The notes below the pieces were generated by a model, which saw nothing but the letters and a program-made list of their open reading frames with translations, was not told the origin of the DNA and made no database searches. From Alphaproteobacteria bacterium (GTDB taxonomy: Bacteria; Pseudomonadota; Alphaproteobacteria; Rhizobiales; JAKIUO01), in the NCBI GenBank assembly GCA_024280895.1, contig JAJRPI010000019.1:16546-80545 (forward strand): a stretch of 64,000 nt of DNA, given 5' to 3'. Below are positions 47,333 to 56,015 of the stretch, one piece after another; within the stretch, counting starts at the first letter, position 1; each line of letters opens with the position of its first letter. Position numbers and translations under genes: made by a program.

Positions 47333-48604
47333 TTACAAGCCAAAACTGCCAAATGGTATGAAGTCGACCAACTCGCCCTGCTTGACCTCGACCACATCTT
47401 CATCAAGCTCGATAAATCCGTCCGCCTCTGTCAAGGACGAGATCAATCCCGAGCCATCACGCGCATATTTATTGACGAGCATCTGGCCATCTTGCTGGTA
47501 CTCCAGCACACCGCGCAAAAACTCTCGGCGGCCCGGCTTTTTACTCATGAAAAATCCAGACCGGACTTTGTAGCGCATAGGTGGCTGCCATTTTTGCCCT
47601 GACAGCGTCGTGAGCACGGGTTGCCCATAAAGTAAAAAACACAAGAATGCCGCAACGGGATTGCCGGGCAAACCAAGCATCAAGCAATTGCCGATCTGAC
47701 CAAAACTCATGGGCCGCCCCGGCTTGACGGCGATTTTCCAAAGATGTACGGATCCAAGCTTGTTCAAGGCTTCGAGCACAAAGTCCAGCTCCCCGACACT
47801 GACGCCGCCAGACGTCAGTAATATATCATGAGTTTGCGCAGCCTTTGATAGAGCCGCCTCGATCAGTGCCGCATCATCGGGCAATACGCCAAGGTCATCG
47901 CAAAAAGCGCCCGTTTTAGCGACCAAGCCGCGCAACATGGCGGCATTGCTATCATAGACCTTGCCATGCTCAAAAGGCGTGCCGGGGCGGATCACTTCAT
48001 CTCCGGTTGAAAATATTGCCACCTTCAGGGGGCGATAGCACTCGATACTCGCCGCGCCGCTCGAGGCGATGGCCGCCAGATCTTGGGGAGACAAACACCG
48101 GTTAGCAGCCAACACGGTGGCGCCCTCGCGCACATCCTCTCCCGCCAATCGGACATTAGCCCCTCGCTTAAGGCCAGCGGGTATTTTTACCTTATCGCCT
48201 TCACTGGTCGAGACCAATTCCACGTCTTCTTGCATGACGACCGTTTCATAGCCCTCTGGCACAGGTGCGCCGGTAAAAATACGGATGGCACATGCTCGCT
48301 TCGCCGTTCCCTCGAGCCCGGAACCAGCTGCCATCACGCCAGTGACTGGAAACAGCTTACCTGCCTGAGGATCATAGTCAGCATAAGAGAACCCATAGCC
48401 ATCAACGGCGCTATTGGTATGTGCTGGAATATTGCGCGGAGCCAGAACGGGTGCCGCCAACACTTCACCCACGGCGTTTTCAAGGGCGACAGTGCGCCTC
48501 TCATTGATCGGTGTGAGCACTCTGGTCAATTTTTCCAGGGCCTCTCCATGGGGCAGCATCGTCCCATCATGCGCGAAGCAATCATTCAGATTTTTTTTAT
48601 CCAT
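47333..48604 (-). CDS. moeA: Molybdopterin molybdenumtransferase MoeA (paralog 2)
   Basis: 423 residues. Same family with NSAVDGYGFSYADYD instead of NSRMDGYA, then RIFTGAPVPEGYETVVMQED, STGDEVIRPGTP, TSGGVSVGELDFVLEAL, KPGRPMSFG and MLGLPGNPVAAFL. Two MoeA genes side by side suggest one serves molybdenum and the other tungsten, as reported for organisms using both metals. It lies 50 bases after tupA. Confidence 0.92.
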   Translation of the reverse strand: MDKKNLNDCFAHDGTMLPHGEALEKLTRVLTPINERRTVALENAVGEVLAAPVLAPRNIPAHTNSAVDGYGFSYADYDPQAGKLFPVTGVMAAGSGLEGTAKRACAIRIFTGAPVPEGYETVVMQEDVELVSTSEGDKVKIPAGLKRGANVRLAGEDVREGATVLAANRCLSPQDLAAIASSGAASIECYRPLKVAIFSTGDEVIRPGTPFEHGKVYDSNAAMLRGLVAKTGAFCDDLGVLPDDAALIEAALSKAAQTHDILLTSGGVSVGELDFVLEALNKLGSVHLWKIAVKPGRPMSFGQIGNCLMLGLPGNPVAAFLCFLLYGQPVLTTLSGQKWQPPMRYKVRSGFFMSKKPGRREFLRGVLEYQQDGQMLVNKYARDGSGLISSLTEADGFIELDEDVVEVKQGELVDFIPFGSFGL

Positions 48605-48636
48605 ACGGCTGGGTCTCTTGCTACACCTTGTTGTTT

Positions 48637-48671
48637 TTAATGGGTCATCTTCTCTTAATGGGTCATCTTCT
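48637..48671 (-). repeat. 18-base tandem duplication at the tupA 3' end
   Basis: TTAATGGGTCATCTTCT occurs at 48637-48653 and again at 48655-48671 on the plus strand. The repeat covers the last codons of tupA (Lys-Met-Thr-His-stop), so a second in-frame copy of the same codons and stop follows the real stop. A recent slippage event is likely. Confidence 0.85.
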
Positions 48672-49494
48672 GGGCATTTGGAAAGAACAGCTGCTTGCCC
48701 TTGAGTTTGTAAGACGCGATGGCCGCCTGCCCCTTGGCCCCGGTCAGCCAGCCAATAAAATCCTGCCCCAGCAAGCTTTTTACATGCTTGTGCCTTTGGG
48801 GATTGATCAGCATAACGCCATATTGATTGAACAGACGCTTGTCGCCCTCGCTCAAAATCTTCAGCTTGCCCTTGTTTTGAAAAGCGATCCAGGTGGCGCG
48901 ATCTGTGAGGGTATAGGCGTTCATTCCCGAAGCCAGATTGAGGGTGGCACCCATGCCGGAACCGGTTTCGCGATACCAGCGGCCACTGCTTTTGGCGACA
49001 TCAATACCAGCCATTTTCCAAAGCTCACGTTCCTTTTTATTGGTACCGCTATCATCGCCTCTTGAAGCAAAGGCTGTTTTGGCGGAGGCTATTTTTCCAA
49101 GCGCGGCGATAATATCTCTCTCGCCCGCGAGTTTGGCGGGATCTTCGCGCGGACCAACGATCACAAAATCATTATACATGACATCGAAACGTTTAACGCC
49201 ATAGCCATCTGCAACGAATTTTTCTTCGGCAGATTTGGCATGCACCAGCAACACGTCACCATCACCATTGCGCCCGTTTTTTAACGCCTGTCCCGTACCA
49301 ACCGCAACGACATTCACGGTGATACCGGTCTGCTTTTTAAATAAGGGCAGAATGAAATCAAAAAGGCCGGAATTTTGCGTCGAGGTCGTTGACTGAACAA
49401 TGATCGACTTTTGGGCGCCAGCATAGGCAACAGGCATCAGTGCAAGGCACGCCCACACAATGATACTGGCAAAACCGAGTATTCTCATGTTCAT
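48655..49494 (-). CDS. tupA: Tungstate ABC transporter substrate-binding protein
   Basis: About 279 residues from MNMRILGFAS. Signal peptide to about residue 25. The anion site motif STTSTQNSGL is typical of TupA/WtpA-like proteins, then GTGQALKNGRNGDGDVLLVHA and GSGMGATLNLAS. TupA binds tungstate far more tightly than molybdate in characterised cases. GGAGG precedes the ATG at 49494; the longer frame to 49551 is unlikely. Separated from tupB-tupC by the DUF1244 gene. Confidence 0.92.
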   Translation of the reverse strand: MNMRILGFASIIVWACLALMPVAYAGAQKSIIVQSTTSTQNSGLFDFILPLFKKQTGITVNVVAVGTGQALKNGRNGDGDVLLVHAKSAEEKFVADGYGVKRFDVMYNDFVIVGPREDPAKLAGERDIIAALGKIASAKTAFASRGDDSGTNKKERELWKMAGIDVAKSSGRWYRETGSGMGATLNLASGMNAYTLTDRATWIAFQNKGKLKILSEGDKRLFNQYGVMLINPQRHKHVKSLLGQDFIGWLTGAKGQAAIASYKLKGKQLFFPNAQKMTH

Positions 49495-49516
49495 TTTAGG
49501 ACCTCCAACATCCTTG

Positions 49517-49816
49517 TCATATGACGGCCTTATCGGCTTTTTGATAGGCATCTCGTTGTTCTTGCGTCGATTCTATCTGGTATTTTTCCTTATATTCGTC
49601 ATAAGGCATGCCATAGACGAATTCGCGAGCCTGATCATAGTCCATATCCAGGCCTTTCTCGACCGCTGCTTTCTTGACCCATTTGGACAAGCAGTTGCGA
49701 CAAAAGCCCGCCAGGATCATCAAGTCGATATTTTGCACATCGGTGCGTTTACGTAAATGCTCCACCAGTCCGCGAAAAGCGGCGGCTTCAATTTCTGTTT
49801 GCGTTTGCTTGTCCAA
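49517..49816 (-). CDS. DUF1244 family protein
   Basis: 99 residues. Clear DUF1244 pattern: AAAFRGLVEHLRKRTDVQNIDLMILAGFCRNCLSKWV, then REFVYGMPYDEYKEKYQ. Two cysteines in CRNC could bind a metal or be redox active. The family is small, mainly alpha- and gammaproteobacterial, and has no assigned function. Unusually it lies inside the tungstate transporter operon, between tupC and tupA, 26 and 22 bases from its neighbours. Confidence 0.9.
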   Translation of the reverse strand: MDKQTQTEIEAAAFRGLVEHLRKRTDVQNIDLMILAGFCRNCLSKWVKKAAVEKGLDMDYDQAREFVYGMPYDEYKEKYQIESTQEQRDAYQKADKAVI

Positions 49817-49842
49817 TTTTATGGCTCCTTGTTGTGAACAAT

Positions 49843-50625
49843 CTATTCCTGCGGCACGCGGCCATCCAGATAGGCCTGCGCCTGCTTGCTGCCGGGGTCC
49901 TTAAAAAAGGCCCGTTTTGATTTGTGGGCCAGTACCCTGCCTTCATGTATGAACAAGATATCATCGGCCATCCGCTTGGCCTGTTTAATATCATGGGTGA
50001 CGAGCACGATTTTTGTTCCCATGGCATCGGCCCGCTCAATCATATCTTCAACGATGGCAGTGGACAAGGGATCAAGACTTGCCGATGGCTCATCGAGCAG
50101 CAAGGCGTAAGGATTGATCATCAAGGTACGTGCCAACGCCAGTCGTTGTTGCTCTCCTCCAGATAAACGGCGGGCGGGAACATGCGCTCTTGTCTCCAGC
50201 CTAGCAATCGCCAGGGCTTTGTCGACTTTGCTACTGATTTCGTGTTTGGGCACTTGGTGATGACGCAACACAAATGCGATATTTTCAAAAGCTGTGCGGC
50301 GTAACATAACCGGATTTTGAAACACCAGCGACATGCACGGAGCACCAGTATCTTGTGCTAGTTTTCGTAACCCGTCCTGCTCCTCAAGCCCGCCGGTTAT
50401 CGCCCCGCTGGTTGGTTCCATCAATCCCGCCAACAAGCGCAGAAACAGGCTTTTTCCTGCGCCATTTGGCCCCAACACAATGGTTTTACCGCTCGAATCC
50501 AACGTGCAATTGATCTGACGAATAAGGGCAACACCATCTATTTCAAGGACCACGTCTTTAAATTGCAGTGGCTTGCAGCGGCGCAACGCAGTGCTTGTCG
50601 AGGTTCTGTTAGTTTGCTCAAGCAT
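49843..50625 (-). CDS. tupC: Tungstate ABC transporter ATP-binding protein
   Basis: 260 residues. Walker A GPNGAGKS, Q-loop SLVFQNPVMLRR, signature LSGGEQQRL, Walker B ALLLDEPSASLD and H-loop LVTHDIKQA. No C-terminal Mop (TOBE) domain, as expected for TupC and unlike ModC. The start overlaps the end of tupB by eight bases. Confidence 0.93.
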   Translation of the reverse strand: MLEQTNRTSTSTALRRCKPLQFKDVVLEIDGVALIRQINCTLDSSGKTIVLGPNGAGKSLFLRLLAGLMEPTSGAITGGLEEQDGLRKLAQDTGAPCMSLVFQNPVMLRRTAFENIAFVLRHHQVPKHEISSKVDKALAIARLETRAHVPARRLSGGEQQRLALARTLMINPYALLLDEPSASLDPLSTAIVEDMIERADAMGTKIVLVTHDIKQAKRMADDILFIHEGRVLAHKSKRAFFKDPGSKQAQAYLDGRVPQE

Positions 50626-51325
50626 AGATCGCTTCTTTGGCTTTAGAGCGCACCAGCGCCACGGAGGTATTCACCAACAAGGAAATCGCAATCAATATTA
50701 TACCGAGTGCCAATGCCAGCGAAAGGGTGCCCTTGGATGTTTCAAGCGCAATGGCCGTGGTCATGATGCGCGTGACATGATTGATATTGCCACCGACGAT
50801 CATCACGGCGCCGACTTCTGATATGGCGCGACCAAAGCCTGCTAACCCCACCGTCACCAAACCAAAGCGCCCCTCCCACAAAAGTGTCATCAGTTTCTCT
50901 CGTCCAGACAATTGCAGCGAGCGAAAAAACTCATCATATTCATGATGTAATTCTTGCAATACCTGCGCTGACAGCGCCGCCACCAAAGGCGTGATCAGCA
51001 CCGTTTGCGCGATGATCATGGCGGTTGGCGTATAGAGCAAACCAAGCACCCCCAGCGGTCCCGAGCGCGACAGAACCATATAGACCATCAAGCCGACAAC
51101 AACCGGAGGCAATCCCATCAAGGCATTGAATAAAATGAGGAGGACGCGCCGACCTGGAAATCGGAAAACTGTCAAAGCTGCACCAATCAAAAATCCGAGC
51201 GCGCAAGAGATCAGCACAGCGCTAATGGAGACTTTCAAGGACAGATAGACAATCGAATACAGCTCGACATCCATTGACCAGAGCAAGTTGAAAGCGATCT
51301 GAAATGCTTGTGAAAAATCTCCCAC
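50618..51325 (-). CDS. tupB: Tungstate ABC transporter permease
   Basis: 235 residues with about five helices. The permease EAA-like loop is ELHHEYDEFFRSLQLSGREKLMTLLWE, followed by AGFGRAISEVGAVMIVGGNI, a hallmark of TupB. First gene of the operon tupB-tupC-DUF1244-tupA-moeA-moeA. Confidence 0.93.
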   Translation of the reverse strand: MGDFSQAFQIAFNLLWSMDVELYSIVYLSLKVSISAVLISCALGFLIGAALTVFRFPGRRVLLILFNALMGLPPVVVGLMVYMVLSRSGPLGVLGLLYTPTAMIIAQTVLITPLVAALSAQVLQELHHEYDEFFRSLQLSGREKLMTLLWEGRFGLVTVGLAGFGRAISEVGAVMIVGGNINHVTRIMTTAIALETSKGTLSLALALGIILIAISLLVNTSVALVRSKAKEAIYA

Positions 51326-51612
51326 AGATGCTCCTTCTACTGGACTGATGTGACATGACCTTACAGCTTTTAAAAACTGTGTATAGCCTATTTCACTCCC
51401 GGCAAATGATCAACTTCTCGTCTTTTTAACACCAGAATAGCAGCTTTACAGCTCATATGTTTGATGATCATGGTTAACAAAAATCCCTCGACACCCCATG
51501 GAAATGCCAGCTTTTTATCAATACCAACGAATTGAAATTGAAACAGGAGCGAAACGAACCTATAAATAAATAGTAGTCATTCAAAACAACAACAAGAACA
51601 GGAGCGACAAAC
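51326..51612. promoter_or_regulatory. Divergent region tupB / DUF6494 with palindrome at 51363-51380
   Basis: Contains ACAGCTTTTAAAAACTGT (51363-51380), an 18-base palindrome with one mismatch, 38 bases before the tupB start. A candidate operator for a tungstate- or molybdate-sensing repressor. It does not match the ModE consensus. AACAGGAG before the plus-strand gene is its ribosome site. Confidence 0.45.
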
Positions 51613-51807
51613 ATGGATGAAGATAAGCTAAACATGGCCATCCGCAAATTCCTAAAGCAGGTTGGCGTCACATCACAAAAAAAGATCGAAGAGACAATCG
51701 CGGCACTAGGTGATGGGCAAAGCGGCCCCCTCAAAATGAAAATGGTGCTCACCGCCCAAGGCACAGACCTTAATCACGTCATTGAAGGTGAGATTGATCT
51801 TTCTTGA
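51613..51807 (+). CDS. DUF6494 family protein
   Basis: 64 residues: MDEDKLNMAIRKFLKQVGVTSQKKIEETI, then a short beta part ending VIEGEIDLS. This fits the DUF6494 pattern, small proteins commonly found beside formate dehydrogenase genes in alphaproteobacteria; no function known. AGGAGCG lies nine bases before the ATG. Starts a plus-strand pair with the DUF4444 gene. Confidence 0.82.
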   Translation: MDEDKLNMAIRKFLKQVGVTSQKKIEETIAALGDGQSGPLKMKMVLTAQGTDLNHVIEGEIDLS

Positions 51808-51876
51808 TCAAGCACGACAAACCATCTTTATATCGCCTTGGATCATTCCTCAAATTGAAACGGTCGCATTTCCCAC

Positions 51877-52620
51877 ATGTCCTCATTTCCAACCCTTCCC
51901 TCCTTGCTCACCGGACACGCATTGCTGTTGGAGGAAGACAGTTTTGCAACGGCCTGCCAGCTTGCCGCAACGCAAAAAGCCGATGCTGGAGATATATTCT
52001 GGCGTGTTGATGACTTTCATGTGGATCTGGCCATTGTCCTTGAGCCAGAAGACCAGGCGACAAAGGCCTGTCAAATTCTGCCCGTGGCACTAGATGCCCT
52101 TGGCAATAGTCTGGCCACATTAGCGCCCCCCAAAGTTGCCATCACCTATGATTGGCCCAACCTGGTGCGCGCCAATGGGGCCAAGGTTGCCCATGCCCGC
52201 GCCGCGATCAGCACATTATCGCCCGATCAAATTCCGGACAGGCTGGTGATTGGTTTCTCCATAAGGCTGCATCATGATCCAGCCGATGCCGAGCCCGGAG
52301 AAAACCCCGAACTGACAACACTTGGCGAGGAAGGCTGCCCCGAACTCACTTCCAATGAGCTGATAGAAAGCCTGTGCCGGCATTTGCTCGCAGCAATCGA
52401 TGGCTGGCAAAGCGATGGTCTCGCCAATTATCAACGAATGTGGGGCCTGCGGATCGAGCCCGCAAACGCTGCCCGTCAATTTGAACTTAATGATGAGCTA
52501 ATCACAGGAAAGCCAACAGGAATTGACGATAATGGCAATCTGCTGATCGAGCTACCAAGCGGCAAGACCAAAACATTCTTCTTGGTCAATCAATTCAAAG
52601 TTTTTGATGACATCCAGTAG
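51877..52620 (+). CDS. DUF4444 / biotin-lipoate ligase-like protein
   Basis: 247 residues. The segments ADAGDIFWRVDDFHVDLAIVLEP, ALAPPKVAITYDWPNLVRANGAKVA-like and PDRLVIGFSIRLH match the lipoate/biotin ligase-like fold with a C-terminal DUF4444 part (WGLRIEPANA; NGNLLIELPSGKTKTFFL). The usual glycine-rich GG loop after NG is not seen, so ligase activity is doubtful. Two bases separate its stop from the convergent large iron-sulfur gene. Confidence 0.75.
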   Translation: MSSFPTLPSLLTGHALLLEEDSFATACQLAATQKADAGDIFWRVDDFHVDLAIVLEPEDQATKACQILPVALDALGNSLATLAPPKVAITYDWPNLVRANGAKVAHARAAISTLSPDQIPDRLVIGFSIRLHHDPADAEPGENPELTTLGEEGCPELTSNELIESLCRHLLAAIDGWQSDGLANYQRMWGLRIEPANAARQFELNDELITGKPTGIDDNGNLLIELPSGKTKTFFLVNQFKVFDDIQ

Positions 52621-52621
52621 T

Positions 52622-54670
52622 TCACGTCTTATCAACATCCGGCTCGTCGCTGCCATCGAGATAATCTTCTGTGACGCGCACCCGTGGCACCTTTCCCACT
52701 GCCATCGGATTATCACTCTGCTCCGATTGGGAAATGATGCGACAATCGTCACACATTTTCAGCAGATCCAGCTGTGAACTGGTTTGGAACATGGGGTTTT
52801 TGCCTGCAAGAATGGACGAAACCCGCTCAATGGCCCGCTTGGAGCCAAAAGGCTGATTACAGCGGATGCAATCGAACGGCTCATCTTCATGCAACACAAT
52901 TGCAGACTGAACACTCTTTGAAAAATTATAGCGTGGCTCCAGCGTAATGGCATTTTCAGGGCAAGTAGCTGCGCACAAACCGCACTGCACGCAATTTCGC
53001 TCATGGAAGCGCAATTGCGGGTGATCGGCACCATCGAGCAGGGCATGAGCTGGACAACTGCCAACGCAGGCAAGGCATAAAGTACAACTGGTACTGTCAA
53101 CATGAATAAGCCCGTAAGGCGCACCGTCAGGTAACTCCATCTGCTCATTAGCCAGGGACGATGCCTCAAACAGACTACTAAAAGCCATGTGGGCAATATC
53201 ACGCTTGCTACCGGTCGCGGTAAAATGGTTGGCACCAATAGGCTCATTTTCTGACAACTCATATAAAGCTGCTTCTAGCGCGAACGGGTCTTGTTCAATG
53301 AGCACTTGCGCACGCATCTGGGCCTGCGGGTTCGCAACAAAATCAAGTCCCTCCAAGACGCTATTGCAAAGGCCTATCTGATCGTTGAGCGCGCTCAGCT
53401 CGCTGCGCCGTGCCGGGGGGACCAGCACCTGCACATGACTCGCACCTGCCCCAAAAGCAGCCAATAAAGTTTCATGACCAAGCGCTAGAACAGAATGTAG
53501 CGACACCGGCAATACATTGGCGGGCAAGCCTTTGCCATAGCGTGACATGGCGCTGATCATTGGCAGACCATGGGCTTCATCACATAAAAGCAAAACAGGA
53601 TGGCTGCCCTTGGCGGCCTTATAACTCTTTAATAATTGCTGGATGCGCGTGATGAGATCATCAAGACGCGGGTAGGAGTATTGAATGGCACCAGTCGGGC
53701 ACAGGGCATGGCAATTTCCGCAGCCGCCACAGATCGCGCCATCGATTTTCACAAAATCTCCCGCGCTAGTGATGGCTGAAGCAGGACAATGGTCGAGACA
53801 TTTTGTGCATCCAACTTTGCCGCTACGGCCATGGGCGCAGATGCCCTTTTCATAATCAACATAGATTGGCTTTTCGAATTCCCCGACAAAATCGCTGATC
53901 TCATACATGGCGCTGGCAAGGTCAGCTGCCTGATCGGGGTCAACTCGAAAATAACCATCGCGTGACACGGCACTGTTGATCAATGAGCGCTCCCTCGACA
54001 AATCAAATATCAGGTCGCATTCAAGTTCCATCTCGATGCGATCCTCGCCAAAAGATAACTCGCTTCGCGAAGATGGAGAGGCAGTCGCATAATCTTTGAT
54101 GGTTACTTCAAACGCTCCAAGCGCCCCTTGCAGCTTTTCAATTCTGCCAATAGCCATCGCAAAAAGGTTTGTGGACGGGATCATTAAATCGCCGGGATCA
54201 GTAAGAATGAGTGTTACGCTGAGGCGTTCCGATAATTTGAGCGCAGTATCATACGCGGTTTGCCCTTGCCCATAAACAAGACAATTACCACCTGAGCGCA
54301 ACGTCATCAATCTGGTCGGATCGGCTTTCAAGCCACTCGCTTGAATGAGAGCAACCATTTTGGGTTGCGCTTTTTCGGCTTCATCCGACCAGCCAGCCAA
54401 TTCGCGAATATTGACGAAACTGACATTTTCCTCACCGCATCCGCCCTCTTCGTCGCCGGCAATTTCACGAAACAAAGGGGCTTCTTGCGTGCATGCCACC
54501 AGCAATCCTTCATTTTTCTTGAGAGCAGAGCGAAAATTATCAATTTGCGAGCGACACAAAGAAGAGTTGACGAATGTTTCACTCGATGAGCCGAGCGCCG
54601 ATGATAGCTTTGCGCCGTTTAGCGGGATGGTTTTATCGCAATTACAAATGAGCAGCTTTTTAGTCGTCAT
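52622..54670 (-). CDS. Large 4Fe-4S protein of the formate dehydrogenase locus
   Basis: 682 residues. N-terminal segment LLICNCDKTIPL and VACTQEAPLF recalls HdrA-like or redox-scaffold proteins. A first ferredoxin pair begins at C288 (CTKCLDHCP, CGGCGNCHALCP), a middle domain (about 340-500) follows, and a second pair is CTLCLACVGSCP at 529 and CVQCGLCAATCP at 560. A last cysteine set (CIRCNQPF, MCDDC) lies near the end. No membrane helix. Such genes often sit beside fdh operons in alphaproteobacteria; an electron-transfer or cofactor-loading role is inferred. Confidence 0.8.
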   Translation of the reverse strand: MTTKKLLICNCDKTIPLNGAKLSSALGSSSETFVNSSLCRSQIDNFRSALKKNEGLLVACTQEAPLFREIAGDEEGGCGEENVSFVNIRELAGWSDEAEKAQPKMVALIQASGLKADPTRLMTLRSGGNCLVYGQGQTAYDTALKLSERLSVTLILTDPGDLMIPSTNLFAMAIGRIEKLQGALGAFEVTIKDYATASPSSRSELSFGEDRIEMELECDLIFDLSRERSLINSAVSRDGYFRVDPDQAADLASAMYEISDFVGEFEKPIYVDYEKGICAHGRSGKVGCTKCLDHCPASAITSAGDFVKIDGAICGGCGNCHALCPTGAIQYSYPRLDDLITRIQQLLKSYKAAKGSHPVLLLCDEAHGLPMISAMSRYGKGLPANVLPVSLHSVLALGHETLLAAFGAGASHVQVLVPPARRSELSALNDQIGLCNSVLEGLDFVANPQAQMRAQVLIEQDPFALEAALYELSENEPIGANHFTATGSKRDIAHMAFSSLFEASSLANEQMELPDGAPYGLIHVDSTSCTLCLACVGSCPAHALLDGADHPQLRFHERNCVQCGLCAATCPENAITLEPRYNFSKSVQSAIVLHEDEPFDCIRCNQPFGSKRAIERVSSILAGKNPMFQTSSQLDLLKMCDDCRIISQSEQSDNPMAVGKVPRVRVTEDYLDGSDEPDVDKT

Positions 54671-54791
54671 TTTGAGGGGTCCTTGCTGTATTGCCGGTGT
54701 AATACCCTTGTACCTTGTCCTATATTTTCGTAGGCTTTACAAAGTACTTTCAAGTCTAACTTATCATAGCGATTGGAGAGATGGTAGTATA

Positions 54792-55370
54792 ATGAAACGC
54801 TCAAAAACAATTCCAATCGGCGTTATTATGGCCAAAGAAGCGCTCGACAATCCTTGGGTTGATCATATCTGGAAGGCCAATGGCATCGCCCTCGAATTCC
54901 CTTCCGATATCCGCTGGAAGAAATTATCGAGTAGCAAAAAATCCACCCACTATATCGTTTCTTGCGAACTGCAACTGTTCCGGGGCGAAACAGAATCTTA
55001 TCTCTCCAATATAAATGACGAAGAACCCTCTATCTATGTGATCCTGCGCGAGAACGATGACGATCTTGATGAGGCGTCCCAAAACACCGTTGAGGATATC
55101 CCCCTTGAAGTGCATCTTGTCACCGCCTCCCCCTTCGAGGCCCAGGACTATCTGGATACCGGAGAAGATATTGTTGAGCGCATCCCCTTGCCTGATGCCC
55201 TTCTCACTCAGATAAAAACCTTCATCGCCGAACATCATGAAGAAGAGAAATTCAAAAAGCGCAAACGGGACAAGCTGGATGTCCATGAACACAAATTTGG
55301 GCAAGAACCCATTTTCGAAATCAGACAACGTATGAGCGGGAGCATCAAGGATGACGATGAAAAAAACTGA
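54792..55370 (+). CDS. DUF3305 family protein
   Basis: 192 residues from MKRSKTIPIGVIMAKEALDNPW. The pattern IPIGVIMAKE, DHIWKANGIAL, YIVSCELQLFRGETESYLSNI and PSIYVILRE is typical of DUF3305, a family of unknown function tied to formate dehydrogenase loci. The frame is open to 54345, but that part overlaps the divergent iron-sulfur gene. It overlaps DUF3306 by 20 bases. Confidence 0.9.
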   Translation: MKRSKTIPIGVIMAKEALDNPWVDHIWKANGIALEFPSDIRWKKLSSSKKSTHYIVSCELQLFRGETESYLSNINDEEPSIYVILRENDDDLDEASQNTVEDIPLEVHLVTASPFEAQDYLDTGEDIVERIPLPDALLTQIKTFIAEHHEEEKFKKRKRDKLDVHEHKFGQEPIFEIRQRMSGSIKDDDEKN

Positions 55371-56004
55371 CAGCCCCCTTTCCCGCTGGTCGCAACGAAA
55401 AATGCTGGTTCAAGAAGGAAAAATACCTTCTGATGCGCCCGCTGAACCCCTCAGCGGTCCCGATGCAGAGCAGCAATCTGCACAAACTGATGAGCTTTGC
55501 GAGCAAGGCAATGAAAAAGGTGAGGAGCAACAAGCAGTCCCGCCCCGCGAAGACGAGATTGACACAGAAAAATTTGCCAATGTCGATTATGAAGCCCTCG
55601 ACTATGATAGCGACTATACACAATTCATGGCCAAGAATGTCCCTGAGTTCGTCAGGCGAAAGGCGTTACGTGCCCTGTGGAACTCTGACCCGGTGTTTGC
55701 CAACCTCGATGGCCTCAATGATTATGACGAGGACTTCACTATTGTGGAGCCGATGACCAAAGCGATTGAATCAGCCTGGAACATGGGCAAGGGATATATG
55801 ACCGCCGAGGAAGAAGAAAAGAAAAAAGCCGCTAGAGAAGAAGAAGAAGAAGAAGAAGTGCAAGTCGTATCCGCTGAAGAGGCCGACGATGAGACGCTTG
55901 ATGATGAACTGATCGCCCCCGCAGAAGATGGTATCAGCAAAGACGAAAGCATGGAAGTTGAGGCGCAATCTGAGGATCTTGATGAAAAAACCAAGACCTC
56001 TTGA
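55351..56004 (+). CDS. DUF3306 family protein
   Basis: 217 residues (a second ATG two codons on is possible). Starts PLSRWSQRKML, then a core YTQFMAKNVPEFVRRKALRALWNSDPVFANLDGLNDYDEDFT that is the DUF3306 signature. The tail is strongly acidic with seven GAA codons in a row (55837-55857). No known function. Translationally coupled to DUF3305; eleven bases from convergent mobB. Confidence 0.9.
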   Translation: MTMKKTDSPLSRWSQRKMLVQEGKIPSDAPAEPLSGPDAEQQSAQTDELCEQGNEKGEEQQAVPPREDEIDTEKFANVDYEALDYDSDYTQFMAKNVPEFVRRKALRALWNSDPVFANLDGLNDYDEDFTIVEPMTKAIESAWNMGKGYMTAEEEEKKKAAREEEEEEEVQVVSAEEADDETLDDELIAPAEDGISKDESMEVEAQSEDLDEKTKTS

Positions 56005-56015
56005 AGAAGACCCGT

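Noticed and set aside
55837..55857. Phase-variable repeat in DUF3306 (seven GAA codons)
   Set aside because: Three-base units keep the frame, so copy change would not switch the gene; it simply encodes an acidic run.
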